The position numbers and the translations under genes were made by a program. Below are positions 25,733-34,303 of a stretch of 35,490 nucleotides of DNA, in pieces. This DNA is from an uncultured Pelagibacteraceae bacterium (GTDB taxonomy: Bacteria; Pseudomonadota; Alphaproteobacteria; Pelagibacterales; Pelagibacteraceae). The notes under the pieces were generated by a model that did not search any database, was not told where the DNA came from, and worked only from the letters and a program-made list of their open reading frames with translations. Where the stretch lies: assembly GCA_902522955.1 (NCBI GenBank), contig CABYXR010000008.1, positions 1 through 35,490 on the forward strand. Reading direction: 5' to 3'. Within the stretch, counting starts at the first letter, position 1, and each line of letters begins with the position of its first letter.

Positions 25733-27256
25733 ATGAACTTGTTGTCGTCAACATATGTTTTCAGTTTTTTTACCCTATTAAGTAGAATTTTAGGTTATCT
25801 CAGAGATATGTTAATTGCAATATTTTTAGGAGCATCAATTTTTGCAGACGCCTTCTTTGTGGCATTTAGACTTCCAAACACTTTTAGGCGACTTTTTGCA
25901 GAGGGGACTTTCAATGCGGCCTTCATTCCCAGCTATGCATCAGCTAAGTCAGATGACAAAAATAAGGGAAAGAAATTTGCTGATGATGTTTTTAATATCT
26001 TAGTCTTAATTTTACTCTTAATTATTCTTATTGTTGAAATATTTACACCTTACGTGGTTTATATTATTGCACCAGGCTTTGAGGAAAACACACAGAAGTT
26101 TAATCTGGCGGTAGAGTTTACAAGAATAACATTTCCTTTTTTATTATTTGTAAGTTTATCATCTTTTTTTTCTGGAATTCTAAATTCTAATAATAAATTT
26201 GCAGCAGCAGCAGCTGCGCCAATTATATTAAATATCGTTTTAATATTAAGTTTAATTACATCATACGTACTAAAATTAGATTTTGCGAGGCAACTATCTA
26301 ATGGAGTAACCTTAGCTGGTGTAATTCAACTTTTATTTCTTATCTTTTTTACAAAAAAATATTACAAACCCTCAATTGAATTTAAAATAAAATTAAATAA
26401 TAAAGTAAAATTTTTCTTCAAAAAATTATTACCTAGTATTTTATCCTCAGGTGTTACTCAAGTTAATATCTTAGTAGGCACTATAATAGCATCATTCGAG
26501 TCCGGCGCTGTATCTTATCTTTATTATGCAGATCGAATTTATCAAATTAATTTAGCATTAGCAGGTATCGCAGTAGGTACGGTATCATTACCAGTCTTGT
26601 CTAAGGCCTTTAAAAAAAATAATATTTCTACGATTTCAAAAATACAAAGCAAATCTTTCGAGCTATCTCTTTTGTTATCTTTACCTGCAAGCATCGGTTT
26701 AGTAATTGCATCTGACGAAATAGTAAGCGCTTTATTTGGATATGGATCCTTTACTTATGAAAGTGCTCAATTAACAGCTTTAGCTCTTAAATTTTTTGGA
26801 TTTGGAGTTCCGGCATTTGCACTAATAAAGATTTTATCTAATTTCTTTTTTGCTAGAAACGATACGAAGACTCCTTTTTACATTTCCTCGTTTATGGTTT
26901 TCTTAAATATATTTTTAAGTTTAAGTTTATTCAATAAATATGGTTTCATAATAATACCTATTGCAACTTCAATTTCAACTTGGACTGGTGTTTTAATTTA
27001 TATGATTATTCTGAATAAAAAAAAATCATTATTGTTGCAAAATTATTTAATTAGGAATGTTATCAAAATAATTTTAATTACAATTTTAATGACTTTTATA
27101 CTTTTATTTGCCTTAGGCTTTTATTCAAATTATCTAGATTATACATATAAGTACAAATTAATATATTTATTGTTAATAGTTGGTTTTGTTGCAGGGTTTT
27201 ATTTGATATCGTGTTATTTAGTGGGATTATTAAAAACAAAAAATTTTAAAACATAA
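25733..27256 (+). CDS. murJ: Lipid II flippase MurJ
   Basis: Integral inner-membrane protein that flips lipid II for peptidoglycan synthesis. 507 aa. The opening FFTLLSRILGYLRDMLIAIFLGAS and the AFRLPNTFRRLFAEGTFNAAFIP block (about 43-66) are hallmark MurJ/MviN sequence, including essential Arg residues in the cavity. About 14 hydrophobic segments follow; SYLYYADRIYQINLALAGIAVGTVSLPVLS (near 260-290) is the other signature. The final two helices are Leu/Ile-rich. It heads the plus-strand run murJ-trpS-nfu-bax-like; the gap to trpS is 4 bases. Confidence 0.96.
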   Translation: MNLLSSTYVFSFFTLLSRILGYLRDMLIAIFLGASIFADAFFVAFRLPNTFRRLFAEGTFNAAFIPSYASAKSDDKNKGKKFADDVFNILVLILLLIILIVEIFTPYVVYIIAPGFEENTQKFNLAVEFTRITFPFLLFVSLSSFFSGILNSNNKFAAAAAAPIILNIVLILSLITSYVLKLDFARQLSNGVTLAGVIQLLFLIFFTKKYYKPSIEFKIKLNNKVKFFFKKLLPSILSSGVTQVNILVGTIIASFESGAVSYLYYADRIYQINLALAGIAVGTVSLPVLSKAFKKNNISTISKIQSKSFELSLLLSLPASIGLVIASDEIVSALFGYGSFTYESAQLTALALKFFGFGVPAFALIKILSNFFFARNDTKTPFYISSFMVFLNIFLSLSLFNKYGFIIIPIATSISTWTGVLIYMIILNKKKSLLLQNYLIRNVIKIILITILMTFILLFALGFYSNYLDYTYKYKLIYLLLIVGFVAGFYLISCYLVGLLKTKNFKT

Positions 27257-27260
27257 TAAA

Positions 27261-28265
27261 ATGATTAACAAAAAGTTAGTTTTCTCTGGTGTTCAGCCTT
27301 CAGGTAATCTCCACTTAGGAAATTATTTAGGCGCTCTAAAAAATTTTGTTCTATTGCAAAAAGAGCAAAATTGTATTTATTGCGTTGTAGATTTACACGC
27401 CATTACTATTTTTCAGGATCCAAAAATATTAATGAAAAATACTTTAGAAACAGTTGCAGGTTTTATAGCAACGGGTCTTGATCCAAATAAAAGTATAATT
27501 TTTAATCAATCATCTGTATCTGCTCATTCAGAACTTGCTTGGATATTTAATTGTGTTTCTAGAATTGGATGGTTGAATAGAATGACACAATTTAAAGATA
27601 AGGCTGGTTCAGATAAAGAGAAAGCTAGCGTTGGTCTCTATATTTATCCTAATTTAATGGCTTCAGACATACTTTTATATAAGGCAACCCATGTTCCTGT
27701 AGGAGCAGATCAAAAACAACATTTAGAATTAACACGAGATATTGCTCAAAAATTTAATAAAGATTTCAACTGTAAAGATTTTTTCCCCATACCAGAGCCT
27801 CTTATTCTTAAAAATATATCTAGGGTAATGAGTTTGAGAGATGGTACAAAAAAAATGAGTAAATCAGAGGAGTCTGATTATTCAAGAATTAATCTTAAAG
27901 ACAGTTCAGATGAAATTACCAAAAAAATAAAAAAAGCAAAATCTGACTCCGAGCCAATTCCGGATAGCTTAAAATCTTTAGAAAAAAAACCAGAAGCATT
28001 GAACCTTTTAAATATATATTCAGAAATTTTGAAATCAAATTTAGAAAAAACTCTTAAAGAGATGGCCGGAAAAGAATATTCTTTTGTTAAGAATAAATTG
28101 ACAGAACTACTTGTAGGCGAGATATGCCCTATTGGTAAGGAAATAAAAAAATTAATGAATGATGAGACATATTTACGACAAGTATTGAATAAAGGTGCTG
28201 GAAAAGCTAGGATTATAGCTGAGGAAAACTTAAAAAATGTTCGTGAAAAAGTAGGTTTGTTATAA
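27261..28265 (+). CDS. trpS: Tryptophanyl-tRNA synthetase
   Basis: Class I synthetase charging tRNA-Trp. 334 aa. GVQPSGNLHLGNYLGAL holds the HIGH-type HLGN at 18-21. VVDLHAIT, FNCVSRIGWLNRMTQFKDK and VGADQKQHLELTRDIAQKFN are tryptophan-pocket and dimer blocks. KKMSKSEESDYSRINL near 197-212 contains a canonical KMSKS loop. It follows murJ by 4 bases, a pairing seen in other alphaproteobacteria, and precedes the Fe-S carrier gene by 12 bases. Confidence 0.97.
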   Translation: MINKKLVFSGVQPSGNLHLGNYLGALKNFVLLQKEQNCIYCVVDLHAITIFQDPKILMKNTLETVAGFIATGLDPNKSIIFNQSSVSAHSELAWIFNCVSRIGWLNRMTQFKDKAGSDKEKASVGLYIYPNLMASDILLYKATHVPVGADQKQHLELTRDIAQKFNKDFNCKDFFPIPEPLILKNISRVMSLRDGTKKMSKSEESDYSRINLKDSSDEITKKIKKAKSDSEPIPDSLKSLEKKPEALNLLNIYSEILKSNLEKTLKEMAGKEYSFVKNKLTELLVGEICPIGKEIKKLMNDETYLRQVLNKGAGKARIIAEENLKNVREKVGLL

Positions 28266-28277
28266 TATAAATTTTTT

Positions 28278-28829
28278 ATGATACAAGTAGAAAACACACC
28301 AAACCCTGAGTCTTTAAAGTTCTTGTCTGAAAAAATCATATCAGCTGCAGGGACTGAAGAATTTCAAAAAAGCGATATAAATAGAGTATCAAATATTTTC
28401 GTTAAAGAATTGCTAGGTTTTAAAGGTGTTGAGTTAGTTTTATTATCAAAAAATTTTTTATCTGTAAAAAAAGATAAGACAGTAACGTGGAATGAACTAA
28501 AGCCAATGGTTATCTCTCACATGAACCACTATTTTGAAAATAATAAAAAACCAATTTTAGATAATAAAGTTGAAACAAAAAAAAGTAATGTCACAAGTGA
28601 TAACGAAACTATAGAAAAAATAATAGAAGTTTTAGATACCAAAATTAGACCAGCAGTTGAAAAAGATGGAGGGGATATAAAGTTCAAATCTTTCGAAGAG
28701 GGTGTAGTCAAAGTTGAGCTTCAAGGAAGTTGCTCAGGTTGTCCGAGTTCACTGATCACTCTCAAGCAAGGAGTACAAAATTTATTAAAACATTATGTTA
28801 AAGAGGTCAACTCGGTCGAAGCTATTTAA
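28278..28829 (+). CDS. Nfu-type iron-sulfur cluster carrier
   Basis: Scaffold/carrier for 4Fe-4S clusters. 183 aa. The N-terminal Nfu domain (1-85) opens with IQVENTPNPESLKFL, and the C-terminal NifU-like domain (about 110-183) has KIRPAVEKDGGDIKF and the cluster-binding CSGCPSS (Cys152, Cys155). An unordered linker joins them. This is the mitochondrial NFU1-like layout. Possible clients in this window are MiaB and endonuclease III, but that is inference. It lies between trpS and the Bax-like gene (2-base gap). Confidence 0.94.
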   Translation: MIQVENTPNPESLKFLSEKIISAAGTEEFQKSDINRVSNIFVKELLGFKGVELVLLSKNFLSVKKDKTVTWNELKPMVISHMNHYFENNKKPILDNKVETKKSNVTSDNETIEKIIEVLDTKIRPAVEKDGGDIKFKSFEEGVVKVELQGSCSGCPSSLITLKQGVQNLLKHYVKEVNSVEAI

Positions 28830-28831
28830 AG

Positions 28832-30310
28832 ATGAAAAAAAATTTAAGTTATAAAGATAAATTAATTGAGCTAGCTCAGATTTACGATGTTAAAGAAATT
28901 AAAGATTATTTAAAAAGAAGAAAAGAATTAACCACTGGTCAACTAGAATTAATTTTAAGAAAAAATAAAATAGTAATTCCAAAAGATTTTAAAACAACTT
29001 TTATTAAAGAAAATTTTTATAAGCCATTATCAAAAGTTTCAAGACAAATTGATGACTTAAAAGAGGATAGTTCAAAAAAAGTTGCGAAATTTTCAAGAAA
29101 AGTTACCTATTTTAAAGAAGACAGTTCAAGATCAGTTTCTAATTTTTTTTATAATATATGGAGATTGTTTGGCAGAGCAGGCATTGGAGTTTTAGAAATA
29201 TTGCCAAAAATTGGAAAAACTTTTTATAGTTTTTTCACAGGGTTTTTTACAGATATTTTTAATTCAATTTATGAGCAGCAGTTTAATAAAAAAAAAGTAG
29301 GTCAGTCTTTAGCAGCTATTTTTGTTATTTTAGCTGTTTCTACTATAATATTTTCTGGAGTTTCAATATTCAAAAAACAGGAAACACAGGTTGTTAAAAA
29401 AGAGATTAAAAAACCTGAAGTTATAATTAAAAAAGAAGAAAAAAAACCAAGCTTAAAAAATAAAAAAGAAGTCAAAAAACCAAAAACTGAAACTAAAAAA
29501 TTGGACAAAGTTCCAGAATTAATTTTACCAGATTTAAATTTAAAAACGGCAACTGTTTTAAATTTGTTCGAAGACGTTGATTACAATTTGAATAAAGTAA
29601 GATATGAAAAGGTAGTTAAACCTATTTACTTTACTCAATTTCCAAAAGATCTTGATGAAATACAAAGCGTGAAATTAAAAAAAGAAACTTTTATTAAGAT
29701 TGTTCTACCACTTGTTGTTGCCGAGAATGAGAGAATATTAGAGGATAGGTATAAATTAAATAAGATTACTTCAACGAAAATGACTACTGACCAAGAAAAA
29801 CAGTGGTTAAGACAAAAGTTTTTGGAATATAAAGTTAAAAAAGGAAGCGTTGAAGAGTTGAAAAATAGAATGGATATAATCCCAGTATCTATCGCTTTAG
29901 CACAAGCTGCCAAAGAGAGTGGTTGGGGTACTTCACGGTTTGCATTAGAAGGGAACGCTATTTTTGGTCAATGGACTTGGAACGGCAAAGGTATTGAGCC
30001 ATTATTTAAAGATAAGTCAAAAAGTCATAAAATTTTAAGATTTCCTATCCTAAGAGCTTCTGTTAAAGCATATAAAAATAATTTAAACACTCACAAAAGT
30101 TATTCAAAATTTAGAGAAAAAAGAAAATTGTTAAGGAATAAAAATAAAAAAGTTAACGGTCTGGAATTAACAAAAACACTAGGAAGTTACGCTGAAACTG
30201 GAAGTGAATATACAAAAATTTTATCTCAAATTATTATTCAAAATAGATTGATGGATTTTGAACCTGTAAGATTAGCAAATTCTGTAAAAAGAAAAGAGCT
30301 TAATTTATAA
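28832..30310 (+). CDS. Membrane-anchored Bax-like glucosaminidase domain protein
   Basis: 492 aa, mosaic. The C-terminal region (about 320-480) is a Bax/glucosaminidase domain: IIPVSIALAQAAKESGWGTS with likely catalytic Glu362, then GNAIFGQWTWNGKG, FPILRASVKAYKNNLNTHKSY and GSYAETGSEYTKILSQII. Such domains cut peptidoglycan glycan strands. A single membrane helix (SLAAIFVILAVSTIIFSGVSI, about 160-180) and a Lys/Glu/Pro-rich linker (about 190-228) precede it. The first 150 residues are cytoplasmic: a helical ELAQIYDVKEIKDYLKRRKEL segment, then two similar stretches DDLKEDSSKKVAKFSRK and TYFKEDSSRSVSNFFYN. I do not recognise the N-terminal part. Confidence 0.85.
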   Translation: MKKNLSYKDKLIELAQIYDVKEIKDYLKRRKELTTGQLELILRKNKIVIPKDFKTTFIKENFYKPLSKVSRQIDDLKEDSSKKVAKFSRKVTYFKEDSSRSVSNFFYNIWRLFGRAGIGVLEILPKIGKTFYSFFTGFFTDIFNSIYEQQFNKKKVGQSLAAIFVILAVSTIIFSGVSIFKKQETQVVKKEIKKPEVIIKKEEKKPSLKNKKEVKKPKTETKKLDKVPELILPDLNLKTATVLNLFEDVDYNLNKVRYEKVVKPIYFTQFPKDLDEIQSVKLKKETFIKIVLPLVVAENERILEDRYKLNKITSTKMTTDQEKQWLRQKFLEYKVKKGSVEELKNRMDIIPVSIALAQAAKESGWGTSRFALEGNAIFGQWTWNGKGIEPLFKDKSKSHKILRFPILRASVKAYKNNLNTHKSYSKFREKRKLLRNKNKKVNGLELTKTLGSYAETGSEYTKILSQIIIQNRLMDFEPVRLANSVKRKELNL

Positions 30311-30311
30311 G

Positions 30312-31244
30312 TTACTTTTCAGCTATCACAAATTGAATTCCTAACCATCTCCAGTAACCGTCATTTTTTTTTAAAGAACAGTTTATTCTGCCTCTTTCTC
30401 CTAAAAATTTTTCATCAATATAAATTTCAAGAATATTATTTTTTACAAATTTAATATTAGAATTTCTCCATTTATTACCTTCATTAGAATAACAATTTAA
30501 CAACTTGAGATTTTTAATGTTCTCATAAAATTCAATTTTTACTTTTGGCGGATTATTTTCATTTGATAAAAATTTTTCCTCTGGATAGATCTTTTTATAT
30601 TTAAGAGGAAGGGTTTTCGTAATTGTAGCAAATCTTTTAAGCTCACCATATTTTTCATTTATTGGAAATCTCGGAAGCTCAAAAAGATCTTTAGTAATAT
30701 CTATAACACCTGAGTGTTGACCGAGAGCATATTTAAAACCTAAATTTTTTATAATTTTTTTGAACTCCAAACTATACTCTCCAAACGGATAAGAAAAAAA
30801 ATCAGAGTTTTTTCCTAAGTTTTTTTTAAAGATATTGATTGAATTGACTATATCTTCTTTAATTTTATCAAAATTTTCATCTACCAAGTATTCGTGTGTG
30901 TGGCTGTGGTTCCCTATTTCAACAAAATTCTCTTTACTAATTTCTCTAATTTCGTCCCAATTCATATAGCCAGGAGCACCTACTTCTCGAGTGCTTATAA
31001 ATAAAATAAATGGTATTTTTTTCTCTTTTAAAATAGGCCACGCATGTTTATAGAAAGATGTGTAGCCATCATCTATAGTAAGTAAAATTTTTCTCTTCAT
31101 TTTTTTTTGAGACAAGTCTAGTTCAAAATTTGCAGGACTAACAAACTCAATATTTTGACTCTCAATAATTTCTAAGTGTTTTTTAAAATCATTGATTCTT
31201 ATATTTGTTGATGGATATTTATTTTCGTTAAATCTGTGATACAT
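30312..31244 (-). CDS. Polysaccharide deacetylase (NodB fold), start uncertain
   Basis: Carbohydrate esterase family 4-like. The NodB metal/catalytic motifs are ILLTIDDGYTSF (Asp58-Asp59) and GNHSHTHEYL (HSHTH at 113-117), with SYPFGEYS further on. From ATG 31244 it is 310 aa, but that ATG falls inside the domain-opening motif (MYHRF). The frame stays open 33 codons further upstream to 31343 and encodes a hydrophobic YIYIIFLF stretch followed by YSSAEKIG, which looks like a signal peptide and cleavage site. No ATG, GTG or TTG occurs in that extension, so the true start is unresolved. The C-terminal 80 residues form an extra domain I do not recognise. Confidence 0.85.
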   Translation of the reverse strand: MYHRFNENKYPSTNIRINDFKKHLEIIESQNIEFVSPANFELDLSQKKMKRKILLTIDDGYTSFYKHAWPILKEKKIPFILFISTREVGAPGYMNWDEIREISKENFVEIGNHSHTHEYLVDENFDKIKEDIVNSINIFKKNLGKNSDFFSYPFGEYSLEFKKIIKNLGFKYALGQHSGVIDITKDLFELPRFPINEKYGELKRFATITKTLPLKYKKIYPEEKFLSNENNPPKVKIEFYENIKNLKLLNCYSNEGNKWRNSNIKFVKNNILEIYIDEKFLGERGRINCSLKKNDGYWRWLGIQFVIAEK

Positions 31245-31322
31245 GATTGAAATAACACCAAAATCTTCTATACCAATCTTTTCAGCTGAAGAATAAAGTT
31301 TGTTTTGAGTAAATAAAAAAAT

Positions 31323-31336
31323 TATATATATATATA
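31323..31336. repeat. (TA)7 microsatellite between deacetylase and tsaB
   Basis: Seven uninterrupted TA units lie in the divergent spacer, 4 bases before the tsaB ATG and inside the possible signal-peptide extension of the deacetylase. Slippage by one unit would shift the frame of that extension. The tract may equally be part of the tsaB promoter. Confidence 0.7.
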
Positions 31337-31339
31337 AAA

Positions 31340-31723
31340 ATGATTAAAGATTTTTTAATAATTAATTGCACAGGTAACAGTGATAAAATTGGTTTAAGGA
31401 TCAATAATAATTTTTTTGTTCATAATTTTCAAACTAAAAATCATAATAATGAAGTCTTAGTATCTACAATATTGAATTTAATCACTAAGCACAAAGTAAA
31501 TATGAATAAAAATTTTTCAGTTCTTGTGAATAATGGCCCAGGCAGCTTTTCTTCGATAAGAGTCGCTCTATCAATAGCGAAAGGGATGAAAATTTCAAAT
31601 AATGTTAAATTGTATGGCTATAAAGATAAGGATTTATCCCTATTTAACCTTGAAAATATTGAAATTTTAATTAAAAAAAAATTAATACAAAAAAATTTGA
31701 TTAAAGCATTATATTTAAGTTAA
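31340..31723 (+). CDS. tsaB: Short TsaB-like protein (t6A37 tRNA modification)
   Basis: TsaB is the dimerising scaffold for TsaD in threonylcarbamoyl-adenosine synthesis at tRNA position 37. The diagnostic block VNNGPGSFSSIRVALSIAKG lies at about 63-82, preceded by FLIINCTG and DKIGLRINNN. The protein is only 127 aa against roughly 200-230 in well-known TsaB proteins, so most of the second ASKHA subdomain is missing. The ribosomal acetyltransferase gene rimI that often follows is absent; the Fur-family gene starts 9 bases later. It may be a minimal TsaB that keeps the dimer interface, or a remnant. Confidence 0.8.
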   Translation: MIKDFLIINCTGNSDKIGLRINNNFFVHNFQTKNHNNEVLVSTILNLITKHKVNMNKNFSVLVNNGPGSFSSIRVALSIAKGMKISNNVKLYGYKDKDLSLFNLENIEILIKKKLIQKNLIKALYLS

Positions 31724-31732
31724 ATTTAACTT

Positions 31733-32152
31733 ATGAGTAATATTGAAAATAAATGTAAAGAAAAAGGTGTAAGACTTACTGAACAAAGAAGGACTATTGC
31801 AAAAATACTTTCTGAGTCAAAAGAAGAGTACGGTTCCAAAGATCATCCTGACGTTGATGAACTTCATAAACGTGTGACACAAATTGATGATAAAATAAGT
31901 ATTGCAACAGTTTATAGAACAGTAAAACTTTTTGAAGAAGCTGGAATTTTAATAAAGCATGACTTTAAAACTGGTAAAGCCAGATATGAAATAAACGATA
32001 ATCATAATCATTTGATTGATATTAATAGTGGTGAAATAGTAGAATTTGTAGATAAAGATATTGAAATGTTACAAGAAAAAATCGCCAACAAACTTGGCTA
32101 TAAACTAGTTGATCATAAACTAGAGTTATACGGTTCAAAAATAAAAAAATAA
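31733..32152 (+). CDS. fur: Fur-family metal-responsive repressor
   Basis: Transcription factor controlling iron or manganese genes. 139 aa. The winged-helix domain is GVRLTEQRRTIAKILSES then HPDVDELHKRV and ISIATVYRTVKLFEEAGIL (about 12-73). The metal-binding hinge reads NDNHNHLIDINSGEIVEF (about 88-105), with His91 and His93 of the usual HxHH pattern. The CxxCG zinc site found after it in many Fur proteins is replaced by IDINSG, as in Mur/Irr-like and some alphaproteobacterial Fur proteins, so the sensed metal is uncertain. The miaB start follows its stop by one base. Confidence 0.92.
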   Translation: MSNIENKCKEKGVRLTEQRRTIAKILSESKEEYGSKDHPDVDELHKRVTQIDDKISIATVYRTVKLFEEAGILIKHDFKTGKARYEINDNHNHLIDINSGEIVEFVDKDIEMLQEKIANKLGYKLVDHKLELYGSKIKK

Positions 32153-32153
32153 A

Positions 32154-33476
32154 TTGCAAAAAAAAATATTTATTAAAACTTTCGGCTGTCAAATGAATGA
32201 GTATGATAGCGATCGAATTATTGAAAATTTAAAAAGAATTGATTACACCCAAACTGCTGTTCCAGCTGAAGCTGATTGTTACATTTTAAATACTTGTCAT
32301 ATAAGAGAAAAGGCTACAGATAAAGTCTATCATGATATTGGCAGAGTAAAAAAAATTTTTAGATATAAAAAAAAACCTATAGTAGTTGTTGCAGGGTGCG
32401 TTGCTCAAGCAGAGGGTGAAATTTTAATGAAAAAAGAAAAATATATAGACTGTGTAATCGGTCCTCAATCTTATCATTATCTCAATAACATTTTACTTCA
32501 AGTAGAAAAAAAAAATGAGAAGATAAATTTCACTGAATTTGAAGCTGAAAATAAATTTGATAATTTAGAGAAGATTGAAAACTCACCTGGTAAGGTTTCT
32601 TCCTACCTAACTATACAAGAAGGTTGTGATAAATTTTGTAAATTTTGCGTTGTTCCGTACACAAGAGGACCTGAATTTTCAAGAAAAGTTGAACAAATAA
32701 TTTCTGAAGCAAAACAATTAGTCAGAAACGGAACAAAAGAAATAATTTTATTGGGTCAGAATGTAAATGCATACAATTATTCAAATAAAAATTTGTCGGA
32801 TTTAATACTTAAATTAGAGGAAATAAATGGATTAGAAAGATTGAGGTTTACCACTTCTCATCCAAAGGATATGAATGAAAACTTGATAAAGTTATTTAAA
32901 GTTTCTAAAAAATTAATGCCCCATTTACATCTACCAGTTCAAAGTGGATCAAATGTAGTATTAAAAAACATGAATAGAAAACACACTATAGAGGAGTATC
33001 TAAAGATCATTTATCAGCTCAAAGAAATTAATCCAAAAATTGAGTTTTCTAGTGATTTTATTATTGCCTACCCAGGCGAAACAGAAGAAGATTTTAATTT
33101 AACATTAAAACTTTTAAACGAAGTAAAATATATAAATACTTATTCTTATATTTTTAGCCCTCGTTACGGAACACCAGCAGCAAAATTAAATCTGATAGAT
33201 GAAAAAATTGCAAAGAGAAGATTAACTGAATTCCAAAACATTGCAGAAAAAATAAAAAAAGAATATAAAAGAAAATCATTAAATAAGACTCTAAAAGTTT
33301 TGTTTGAAAATAAAATAAATAATAGACAATTTTTCGGAAGAGATGAGTTTCAAAATTCTATTGTCGTGAATTGCAAAGATGATATTGTAGGTAAAGTCAT
33401 GAATGTTAAGATAAAAGATTTTAATCTTAATACTATGATAGGTGATTTAGTAGATAGTAAAAATCTAGCAGCATGA
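32154..33476 (+). CDS. miaB: tRNA-2-methylthio-N6-dimethylallyladenosine synthase MiaB
   Basis: Radical-SAM methylthiotransferase acting on i6A37 in tRNA. 440 aa. The N-terminal cluster Cys residues are in TFGCQMNEYDSDR, LNTCHIREKA and VAGCVAQAEG. The radical-SAM site is EGCDKFCKFCVVPYTRG (CxxxCxxC, near 152-168), followed by LLGQNVNAY and LPVQSGSNVVLKNMNRKHT. A C-terminal TRAM domain closes it. The start is TTG at 32154; the only nearby ATG would lose the first cluster Cys, so TTG is forced. It overlaps the next gene by ATGA. Confidence 0.96.
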   Translation: MQKKIFIKTFGCQMNEYDSDRIIENLKRIDYTQTAVPAEADCYILNTCHIREKATDKVYHDIGRVKKIFRYKKKPIVVVAGCVAQAEGEILMKKEKYIDCVIGPQSYHYLNNILLQVEKKNEKINFTEFEAENKFDNLEKIENSPGKVSSYLTIQEGCDKFCKFCVVPYTRGPEFSRKVEQIISEAKQLVRNGTKEIILLGQNVNAYNYSNKNLSDLILKLEEINGLERLRFTTSHPKDMNENLIKLFKVSKKLMPHLHLPVQSGSNVVLKNMNRKHTIEEYLKIIYQLKEINPKIEFSSDFIIAYPGETEEDFNLTLKLLNEVKYINTYSYIFSPRYGTPAAKLNLIDEKIAKRRLTEFQNIAEKIKKEYKRKSLNKTLKVLFENKINNRQFFGRDEFQNSIVVNCKDDIVGKVMNVKIKDFNLNTMIGDLVDSKNLAA

Positions 33477-34300
33477 TATTTGATTGCTTCACCTACAACA
33501 ATGAGGATTTGATTCTTGAATTAAGACTTAATACATTGAACAAATTTGTTGACAAATTTGTAGTTATTGAAGCGACCACCGATCATGCTGGAAATAATAA
33601 AAAATTAAACTTTAACATAAATAAATTCAAGTCATTTGAAAAAAAAATTAGATATATAATTGTCGATGATATGCCAAAAAATACAAAATCATTTTACTAC
33701 AATAAAAGAATTTGGCATAAAAATATTGTAAGAGATGAATATCAAAGAAATCAAATTGTTAGAGGATTGTTTGATGCAAAAGACGATGATTTAATTCTTA
33801 TATCGGATATAGATGAAATTCCTAATTTAAATAACATAGATAGAGTAAATTTTAAAAAATACGCAGTATTTAATCAAAAATTTTTTAAATTCAAATTAAA
33901 TCTACTAAGCCCAGGACAAACACCATATCAAGGATCGAGAGTTATAAGAAAAAAATACTTAAAAGGTAAAATAACTCCTCAATGGCTAAGGTATCAGTAT
34001 ACAAAGAGAATTAAATTTTGGCAAATTCATAGACACTTTACTAACCCAACAATAATCTCTGAGGGCGGTTGGCATTTTTCTTTTATTGTAAGCCCTGAAA
34101 AAATTAAAAATAAAATGAAATCGTACGCTCACGGTGAATTAAATATAGACAAATTTAAAGACACATCTTACATTCAGGATAGAATAAATAATTTTAAGGA
34201 TATTTTTTCAGACGGTTCTCTTAAAAAAGTTGAAATTGATGAAACTTTTCCAGAGTATATATTAAAGAATAAAACAAAATTTAAAGAATTTATTATTTGA
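33473..34300 (+). CDS. Glycosyltransferase family 17 protein
   Basis: 275 aa resembling GT17, the family of eukaryotic MGAT3 (beta-1,4-N-acetylglucosaminyltransferase), also found in marine bacteria and large viruses. Family-like blocks are MIFDCFTYNNEDLILELRLN at the start, VDKFVVIEATTDHAG, the metal/sugar-nucleotide SDIDEIPNL (DID at 112-114), and GGWHFSFIVSPEKIKNKMKS toward the end. There is no membrane segment. It is inserted between miaB and phoH, which are usually adjacent, and is coupled to miaB by ATGA. The acceptor glycan is unknown; a surface polysaccharide is a guess. Confidence 0.85.
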   Translation: MIFDCFTYNNEDLILELRLNTLNKFVDKFVVIEATTDHAGNNKKLNFNINKFKSFEKKIRYIIVDDMPKNTKSFYYNKRIWHKNIVRDEYQRNQIVRGLFDAKDDDLILISDIDEIPNLNNIDRVNFKKYAVFNQKFFKFKLNLLSPGQTPYQGSRVIRKKYLKGKITPQWLRYQYTKRIKFWQIHRHFTNPTIISEGGWHFSFIVSPEKIKNKMKSYAHGELNIDKFKDTSYIQDRINNFKDIFSDGSLKKVEIDETFPEYILKNKTKFKEFII

Positions 34301-34303
34301 TAG

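Noticed and set aside
27878-28339. 153-aa minus-strand frame across the trpS/nfu junction
   Set aside because: It is antisense to two clear genes, Phe/Ser-rich as expected from reverse reading of Lys/Glu codons.
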